DNA of 64,000 bases from Mycocentrospora acerina (lineage: Eukaryota > Ascomycota > Dothideomycetes > Pleosporales), in assembly GCA_022701365.1 (NCBI GenBank), contig JAKUHH010000030.1:683107-747106 (forward strand), written 5' to 3'. Below are positions 56,928 through 64,000 of this stretch, piece after piece; positions within the stretch are counted from its first letter, which is position 1; each line of letters starts with the position of its first letter. A program made the position numbers and the translations under genes. The notes beneath the pieces are model-generated. The model had not been told where the DNA came from. It saw only the letters and a list, made by a program, of their open reading frames with translations, and made no database searches.

Positions 56928-59900
56928 TATTTGACGTCTTTACGGAAAATCTTTCTTATCAACATTCTCTCCCTTTTAGCCATATACCCAGTGTAGTGTC
57001 AAGCTGGCTATCTCACACGATGTGTGTTCTCTTCCGACCGTCGTGGCCAAGACCTAGACACACGGCTTCCGTCACTTCTTTCTCGTTCCTGGTTACGACC
57101 ATACGACACTCAGCTTTGGTCTACCGTCAGGAACGGTGCATGCGCCATCGCTCCACATGCTTGTGGGACTGCAAAAGTAGCACATCTCGAAATGGTGCTT
57201 TCGGCGTCATTCGACTGCCCACAATCGTTTTTATCTCGCAACGTCATTTCGTTGCTCAATACCAGTCCCACATTATCCATGTACACCACCATATTTCTTT
57301 TTACAGAATCATCTTGCCAGGCATCTTTTCTCAATTCTGGATTGGACTATTGTGTCTACAGGAAATTATCAACGCGCACGGACGAGGGTCAATGTGTTTG
57401 CGTATTTCCTTCTATTTGCATCATAAATTTCCGGTTTTTTTGTTGTAGGGGCACACACTTTTTCTAAGAGATACCTTACTAGAGCGCGCGGCACATTGCT
57501 TCTCCTTGTTTGTTGACTTCGTTTTGTTGGCGAATACCCCTGGTTTGTATTTGGCGAGGTCATTTATATCCTATCACTCATTGCTATCCTTGTTGGGTAG
57601 ATTAGATGTCCAGGAAGGGCCCAGTTTTGGAAAACTTGGTGCGTGGTTGGGCCCTGTGGTTATAGCCTGGAATCTGTAAGAAATAGCCATCCTTGTTGAG
57701 CGATCAACCAATCTCTTTGCGTTTTGTCACTCTTCTCACTTCTCCAATCGTTTTTTCTTGTTCCATTTCGTTTTAGACTGGGTTGGCGCATACTTTGTTT
57801 TGGTCACCTTACCATTTTTGTAATAAGATAATTACTTCTCTTCGACAAAGGCCCAGGATGGCCTCGTCACTGTACAACATACAACGGCAGGCTTGATGCC
57901 GCCACCCACTACATACACAACCTTGCGTAATTCATTTTTGGAACGCTGGATCACATATCCGAACCAACCAACATCTCTTTTGTACATACAAACAACTATA
58001 CAGTAGCCATATATAATACCAATCAGAAAGCCGATGCCTACCATTTCCCTCCCTTCACCATCTCAATTGCTCACTGGCCTTCGCAGTTCAGGGTTTAAGA
58101 TAAGAGAAAGTAAAAGAAAGTGCCACCACTATCATCATTGTTGCGCCACACGCACATCAGATCTGCCCGCATTTCCACGTATGGTCCTGCCGATTCTCTC
58201 CCCCCTCCTCTCCCCCTCCCTCCAGCCATCATTCTTCCATAACTACCCCTCAATTAGCAAAATATCCCTTGTATTACTTTCTCGCCACGACGCACGTGCA
58301 CATCTACCAACACACAGACACCACCCTCTGCTTTCCACAACGACTACGGATCCCTGTCTACATGTCGACTCGGCCGGGTAGGGCGATCTAGCCTAGCGTG
58401 GTGGTATAGTGGGGTGTGCGCGCGCGCGCATTGTATGGTATGGTAGGGCGAAGGCGGGTCGGTGCGTTCCCATCCCTTCCTTCGGGGCGTCCCTTTTTTT
58501 CAAAAAAGAAAGAAAAAGCGGTGGTGGTGTGCGAGGGGCGGGCGTGGCGGGCCGTTGGGGTGTGCGCAGTGCGATGATCAGGGGTGAGTGGCGAAGGGTA
58601 GGGTCGTAAAGATCGCGATGGTGGGAGGTGGTGGCGGTTTGTTTGTTGTTTGTTTATTGGTGTTGAGGGGTAATGTTTGAAGCTTCTTGTTGTGATGGTT
58701 GGATTGTTGTTTACCCGCCTGCTTACGTCTATTTTGGGAATTCATGGTTAAGACTTGCTTGCCCATGCTGTTTCGTATCCTCTATCATCGGGACATGTTC
58801 TCTTTCTCGTTGGTTTCGTATTACAATCAGTTCTTGACCAGAGTGGTGATAAGTTCTGTTTCTTTGAGTGACATTTGCCTCTTTCAGTGTAGACTTCTTC
58901 ATACATCTGATGACTAGGCAACGTTCGGGCCAAAACAGTGGCCGTTCTTGGGTACTGTGAGGCCAATCTGCTATTTTCCCACCTCTCCAGATCGTTTGTT
59001 TACTTCTACGCCTCATCCCTCTTGGCTTTTAGCGTCCTGGTCAGAGTCCAAACACAATCTCAACCCAGTCTTTCGGGCTCAGAGGCTCTACGTTGTACAA
59101 AAGGCTGAGCTTATAGCGATTGTCCCTTACTCGCACCTACACCGATATCTTGAATGAGGATCGAGTCGTTAGAAGAGATACCTGCAACATCTTCTAACGG
59201 TCATAGCGTGTTCTCGTCTATAGCCATCAGTGAGTACATTCGTTTAGTCAAACGAATGTGAAGGAAAGTATTGTCTTTGAAAGACAGTTTATCTCTGGCA
59301 GTACTGAGATGAGAGACGATGGTCTGAGTAGATACAACGAAGAGAAGTCAAATAGCAAGAAACGCATGGGGGACGGAAAGAGATATGTTGGACGGGAACC
59401 AGCGCAGTGGGCTTACAATACTGGCCCCGAAGTGTGTTTAGATACAGATATTACTTTGCTCAGGACATTGAGAATACTGTTCTGGTCGAGCTTTTCCCCT
59501 CATGTACCGTGAAACAAGGAGATAGATACCAGCGTGCTAATGACGAGGCTGAGCTCGGAGAGCCAGGTAGATTATGTTTCCTGGTGAAGTTATTCACAAG
59601 TCGAACCAGACGAGTACACTTGCAGCAACACCTGGGATTTGATACTATTTTAGGCGAAAATCTCCCTGCATGGAGTGCCGTGACACGGCTGGTTTTGTGT
59701 GGGCGAAAGCACGCGAGCATGTTGGTTTGTCAGTCAAGTGTGGCGGAAGTCGGAAGTGGGCCGCGGAAGTGTCGAGATGTGAAATCAACGCCTATCGATA
59801 GGCGGGGCGCGTTGCGATGACTGCAAAACAGCCCTGGGGGCAATGGGCTTCTCCGAGGTTCGGTGGGACGTAACCACTTGGTTCGCATCGCCTTTGCCCT

Positions 59901-60014
59901 TCTCTAGACCATTTGCGCCTGACTCTACAGCCACTCCAGCGTCGTGCCTTTTTCGTTTGCGCCGGCCGCATCCAGATCCGCACCCCATCCCTCCTCCACC
60001 AGACACAACTCACC
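56928..60014. other. Intergenic
   Basis: 3.1 kb between IME2 and NAR1. Poly-T, C/T-rich and GC-dinucleotide runs occur (for example around 58200-58220 and 58418-58430). Open frames are short. A perfect 16-bp palindrome lies at 59789-59804, in the presumed NAR1 promoter. Confidence 0.45.
59789..59804. promoter_or_regulatory. Perfect 16-bp palindrome upstream of NAR1
   Basis: CGCCTATCGATAGGCG equals its own reverse complement and is 210 bp upstream of the NAR1 ATG. It could be a binding site for a dimeric regulator. No second copy was noticed. Confidence 0.5.
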
Positions 60015-61926
60015 ATGAGTGCCATTCTCTCTGCCGATGACTTGAACGATTTCATATCGCCTGGTGTCGCGTGCATAAAGCCCATAGAAACGCTTCCTGT
60101 AAAGCCGGAAGACTCGTCTGTACGCGCTCTGTAGGCACTCCGCAGTCGGCGCGCCGCATACTGACCAGCGCCAGAACCCGTACGAAGTCACCACCGAAGA
60201 CAAAGCTGCTGCTTCAGAACCACCGCCGCCTGCCCAGATATCACTTACCGACTGTCTTGCGTGCTCAGGATGCGTCACGAGCGCAGAAGCCATACTCGTC
60301 ACCCTGCAATCACACACCGAGGTCCTCACAACGCTTGATACGTACAAGACCCTGCGCGCGCCATGGCAGCAACACAATGGGACGAATGGGGTCGCGAATG
60401 GGCACAAAAGCAACGCAGTGACAAACGGTATCAACGGACACCACGCCGAGGGAAAGTTGTTTGTGGCCAGCGTCTCTCCGCAGGTGCGCGCGAGTCTGGC
60501 GGCAGTCTTTAATGTCTCGGAGGCCGAGGCGGGGAATATGATTGCACAGCTACTTAGTGGTCCCTATGGTCTGAAAGCTGGCGGTGTCAATGGGAGCGAC
60601 TTTACCTGGGTCATCGACACGAACGTGGTCCGCGAAGCCTGTCTTGTGGCAGCAGCAGACGAAGTCACGACAGCCCTGTCCCCAGACGCTTCGAATGCAC
60701 CATCTATACCAGGATTTGAAGGCGCCATCGACACAACGCCCAAGCAACCCATACTCACGTCGGCATGTCCGGGCTGGATATGCTACGCCGAAAAGACACA
60801 CCCCTACATCCTCCCACACCTCTCACGTCTTAAATCTCCACAAGCGCTCACTGGCACGCTCGTAAAATCAGTACTCAGCAAGCGCTATGGTATTTCTCCG
60901 TCGCAGGTATGGCACCTCGCCATCATGCCCTGCTTCGACAAAAAACTTGAAGCCAGTCGCAGCGAGCTCACCTCCTCCGCATGGCTTCCCAACGACTCCT
61001 CGCAGGACCCTGTGCGAGACGTCGACTGTGTCATCACAGCACGCGAGCTACTACACCTTGCCACTATGCGCGGCATCACATTTTCTTCTCTCCCTCGAAC
61101 CCCCCTACCCCCTGCTGAACGAACGCCTTTCCCCGACCGGAAGCTCGATGCTTTCCTCTTTCCATCCTTGCACCGGAAGAACCAAAATTTAGCCGCTGGA
61201 CCCTCAGGAGGCTACTTGTACCACATTCTCCAAACATACCAAGCACAAAATCCAGGGTCCTCAATCTCAGTGTCCCGCGGCAGGAATGCAGATGTAGTCG
61301 AGTACTCGCTTGTGCGAGGCCCAGAGACCATTGTTAGGATGGCACGCTTCTATGGGTTCCGAAACATCCAGAACCTCGTGCGACGACTGAAGCCGGCGAA
61401 GATCAGCAGACTACCTGGTGGGAGGACGGGCGTGAGTCGAAGACCCGGTGGTGTCACAGTAGTAGGGGAGAGCGTAAAAGATTATGCATATGTGGAGGTC
61501 ATGGCCTGCCCGGGGGGGTGCACAAATGGCGGCGGTCAGGTCAAAGTCACAGAAGTGGAGGACGTACGGATTACAGATGGCATGCAGACAAACAACAGTG
61601 ATGTAAAGCCAGGGCCCAAGGAGCAGAAAGAATGGCTGGCAAAGGTTGACGAAGCTTATTTCTCTGGGTCAGACTCGGAAGTCGATGGTGATGGCGACCA
61701 AGAAATGCCGGATTCGACTATAGATGGCGGGGACGATATCGTGGGCGGCATTTCGCGGACTCGTGTCAAGGATATGTTGGCACACTGGTCAGACACAACG
61801 GGGGTGGGCTTGCAGACACTGTTATATACATCATACCGCAAGGTGGAAAGCGATGTGGGGAAGAAGAAACAGAGCGATATGGAAAGAGTTGCTGGACTAG
61901 CGGTTACCGTCGGCGGCGGCTGGTAG
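60015..61926 (+). CDS. NAR1: Cytosolic Fe-S cluster assembly factor NAR1
   Basis: Exons 60015-60119 and 60175-61926 give 618 residues. NAR1 is the iron-hydrogenase-like scaffold of the cytosolic iron-sulfur assembly (CIA) pathway. All expected cluster ligands are visible: C20 (SPGVACIKP) and C62, C65 and C68 (DCLACSGC) for the N-terminal 4Fe-4S site, then the H-cluster-like cysteines in TSACPGWICY, IMPCFDKK and MACPGGCTNGGG. Insertions of low complexity (NGTNGVANGHKSN and an acidic stretch after YFSGSDSEVDGDGD) lengthen it relative to yeast (491). The intron (60120-60174) is GT-AG and restores EDSSNPYEVTTED. Converges on VPS25. Confidence 0.96.
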
Positions 61927-62622
61927 ATTTCATGACGCAGATGGGAGCATTGGACGGCGTTTTCTTAGACGAGTTGAGCATTTACATGGACGACTCAATG
62001 GCTTAGGAATGATAGGAATGATAGATGGATTAGCAAACATGGAACCAGGAATCAATCCAATATATATTTTGCACTCATCTACAAGGCAAGACCTCATTCT
62101 CTCAGGAAACTCGAAAATACCAACAGTAGAAGGAAGGTCGCTAGATGCTCAAGTGCGTGAGGCTTGCATTGGCCCAACACGCCCGTTCAACGACAGCTTA
62201 TACAATACTCTCCCTTGATCAGAAGTTTATGTTTCGCTCTCCTGGCCCTAGCTGATTTCATCTACTCATCACTTCTGCGCAAATTCAAGTTATCGGCGAT
62301 GCGACTAGCCTTCTCAGTTCGCCCGTACACAACACCCACATGTGGAGGTGCAGGTCAGTGTAACATTGGCGCTGGGTGACATCAGTGGTAGCGTTGGTGT
62401 TATGCGGAGTCGCGGTAACTCTCAATATGTGGACTAAACGTGCTTGTGCTCGATGCTCGACGCCCAATACGTGGCTGTGAAAACGTGGGCTGGGAGTACA
62501 GGTAAGAAGTGCTGACCGTTTGAACGGCAATTCCGCAGTGTATGGTCGGTCAGCGTCATGTACCGTGTTATGCGGATATCGTGTCATCGCATCATCTCGC
62601 ATCATGCAACACGATGTGGCTC
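61927..62622. other. Intergenic, convergent 3' ends
   Basis: 696 bp between the stops of NAR1 (plus) and VPS25 (minus). No gene or repeat seen. Confidence 0.5.
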
Positions 62623-63276
62623 TTAGAAGAACTTGACTCCCTCACTTCCCTCACTACCAAAAACCTGCGCTTTCCCCCTCTTGACACAGATGCCTAAACT
62701 CTTCATCAGCAGCGCGCCCTCCATCCCCCAAAACTCCTCCTTCATCGTCGCCTCCCCCTCAACAATCTCATAGAACGTCAACACACTGCCCTTTTGCCCA
62801 GTCCGCTCCACCCACTCTTCAAGCGCACTGGCCCACTCGTCTGGCCGCCGCCAGTAGATCCAGAACTTGCCGCCTTCTTCCTCTCCACCTGCGCCCTTCT
62901 TCTTGGTGCTTGTCCCCGGCGGCGCAATGTACTCGGCGCGGTTTCCGCCTTCAGATGTACCCATCCATCTTAGGATCGCGGTTGCGTCGCGAAGTGAGAG
63001 ACGGCGAGAGAGGGCAGCGTTGTGGAACAAGGGCGTGTTGAGCGCGTCGACTAGGGAGAGAGTGAATATGCGGTTATGGCGGCAGTATGATTGTATAAGC
63101 GTGGACCATGAGGCGAGTTGAGAGGAGCGCGTGCTGGCGACTGGCTGCAAAGTGAAAAAGGGTGGGAAGGAGTAATGTGGTGGGAATTGGAAGCCTGTTG
63201 GCGCGGTCGAGGGCTGCGGAATCGAGGATGAGGTATTCGGGAAGGAGCCACTCGGGAGTGACGAGGTAGTTGTCAT
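62623..63276 (-). CDS. VPS25: ESCRT-II complex subunit VPS25
   Basis: Intronless, 217 residues (yeast 202). Vps25 links ESCRT-II to ESCRT-III (Vps20) during sorting of ubiquitinated cargo into multivesicular bodies. After a Ser/Thr/Pro-rich head come FPPHYSFPPFFTLQPV and SQLASWSTLIQSYCRHNRIF, the start of the first winged helix, then LRWMGTSEGG. The second winged helix includes KFWIYWRRPDEWASALEEWV and GSVLTFYEIVEGEAT. A Lys/Gly/Glu insert (STKKKGAGGEEEGG) lies between the two halves. The start is the only ATG in frame before the conserved part. The interval upstream is a plain 399 bp. Confidence 0.95.
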   Translation of the reverse strand: MTTTSSLPSGSFPNTSSSIPQPSTAPTGFQFPPHYSFPPFFTLQPVASTRSSQLASWSTLIQSYCRHNRIFTLSLVDALNTPLFHNAALSRRLSLRDATAILRWMGTSEGGNRAEYIAPPGTSTKKKGAGGEEEGGKFWIYWRRPDEWASALEEWVERTGQKGSVLTFYEIVEGEATMKEEFWGMEGALLMKSLGICVKRGKAQVFGSEGSEGVKFF

Positions 63277-63675
63277 ATTGAGGAGAATTAGGGCTACAGA
63301 GAAACGATGTTGAGCCTCGAGGTGAGAAGCGTGGGGTTAAATAGGAAGCTTGGGTCGTTGGGAGATCGTGTTGCGGGGGGCTTCGGACGTCATCCCGAAC
63401 GCGTCCCCATCTTCAAGCAGCACGAAGTGCTGGAAGAAGCATGAATGCAGACGACTTTATTTTGTTTGTAGATTAAAGGTCTTACTAGTAGAACCTTTGC
63501 ATTGACGTCCCGATGATACATTCATTTTTGGAAATACATTGGTGTGGCACACCTCTAATCGTCTCTTACCTGTCGACTTGTTTAAAATACCGCCTGTACG
63601 CGGCGCGAAACTCAATACTTGTACCTGAACGCCTATTGCTGTATGCAGCACCAGCTGTACATATCCCAATACAGA
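63277..63675. promoter_or_regulatory. Upstream region of VPS25
   Basis: 399 bp between the VPS25 ATG and the stop of the next gene, which also reads minus. It includes an ACGCGT hexamer at about 63400. No gene seen. Confidence 0.4.
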
Positions 63676-64000
63676 TCATGACTTCACAGCCTTGATGGCT
63701 TCTTCGCTAAGCTCCCATTCAGGCCTACAATGTACATACTGCGCCATAGCCACGAAGAGTAACCAATCCGTCTTCACAATTCTCGGCACCATATCGTGTT
63801 TGTGCGCCAGCTCACGGAACTTAGTCCAGTTGCCAAACTCTTGTTTGTTCGGGCCTGAAATTAGAAACAATTCATCGCCCTTGTCTTCTGTTTGATTCTG
63901 GCTGACCTCCTCCTCTGCAGTAGCAATAGAGCGTTTTGATGCTGTTATATTAGTTGTGCGACCTTTCCACATCGAGCACTTGCCACCATTCGCTTCAATG
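63676..64000 (-). CDS. C-terminal end of a BRCT-like domain protein (cut by window edge)
   Basis: Only the last 108 or so codons are in the window and the frame is open to the edge. IEANGGK near the edge, ELFLISGP, and IVKTDWLLFVAMAQYVHCRP near the end follow the beta1-GG and alpha3-W pattern of a BRCT repeat, so the gene may encode a DNA-damage or replication factor. A Ser/Glu-rich insert (RSIATAEEEVSQNQTEDKGD) separates the halves. The particular family cannot be named from this fragment. Introns further upstream are possible. Confidence 0.6.
   Translation of the reverse strand, partial: IEANGGKCSMWKGRTTNITASKRSIATAEEEVSQNQTEDKGDELFLISGPNKQEFGNWTKFRELAHKHDMVPRIVKTDWLLFVAMAQYVHCRPEWELSEEAIKAVKS

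Overview
The window reads as nuclear DNA of a filamentous ascomycete, most likely a Dothideomycete close to Pleosporales (placement is inferred from protein style, not tested). The reasons are short spliceosomal introns of about 45-99 nt with CTAAC/CTGAC branch motifs, a HET/ankyrin protein, one-copy fungal housekeeping genes, no operons, and long microsatellite-rich intergenic stretches. I support 20 protein-coding genes; 16 have introns, whose joints I read from frame, splice signals and family conservation. No rRNA, convincing tRNA, CRISPR array or intact transposon was seen. One assembly gap of 193 N lies at 28325-28517.

Layout. 1-6.1 kb: MON2 (partial, minus) diverges from PRP40 (plus), followed by a class-1-like dihydroorotate dehydrogenase (minus) and an APQ12-like nuclear-envelope protein (minus). 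6.1-11.9 kb: mostly non-coding, with one small single-pass membrane protein. 11.9-16.8 kb: the exosome nuclease RRP44/DIS3 diverges from V-ATPase subunit H (VMA13). 17.3-20.1 kb: a HET-domain protein with about twelve 32-residue repeats and C-terminal ankyrins. 22.9-25.0 kb: RSC7/NPL6-type chromatin-remodelling subunit, with over 5 kb of repeat-rich non-coding DNA and the gap on its 5' side. 30.2-39.2 kb is the densest part: SF3A2/PRP11, tubulin cofactor E, a JmjC protein, prefoldin subunit 5, a KH-like orphan and mitochondrial ribosomal protein uL23m. 41.7-47.2 kb: a 1734-residue kinesin. 47.2-54.5 kb: a gene-poor stretch. 54.5-56.9 kb: an IME2-type kinase. 60.0-64.0 kb: NAR1 (cytosolic Fe-S assembly), VPS25 (ESCRT-II) and the C-terminal end of a BRCT-like protein cut by the window edge.

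The genes form no pathway cluster; they are independent core functions (splicing, RNA decay, V-ATPase, ESCRT, tubulin folding, mitoribosome). Several sit as divergent pairs sharing 149-401 bp promoters, two of which carry a central CACGTG box. The most unusual signal is intron usage: 4 of the 25 introns I could place start with GC rather than GT. The HET protein's repeat domain and the simple-repeat field upstream of RSC7 are the other points of interest.
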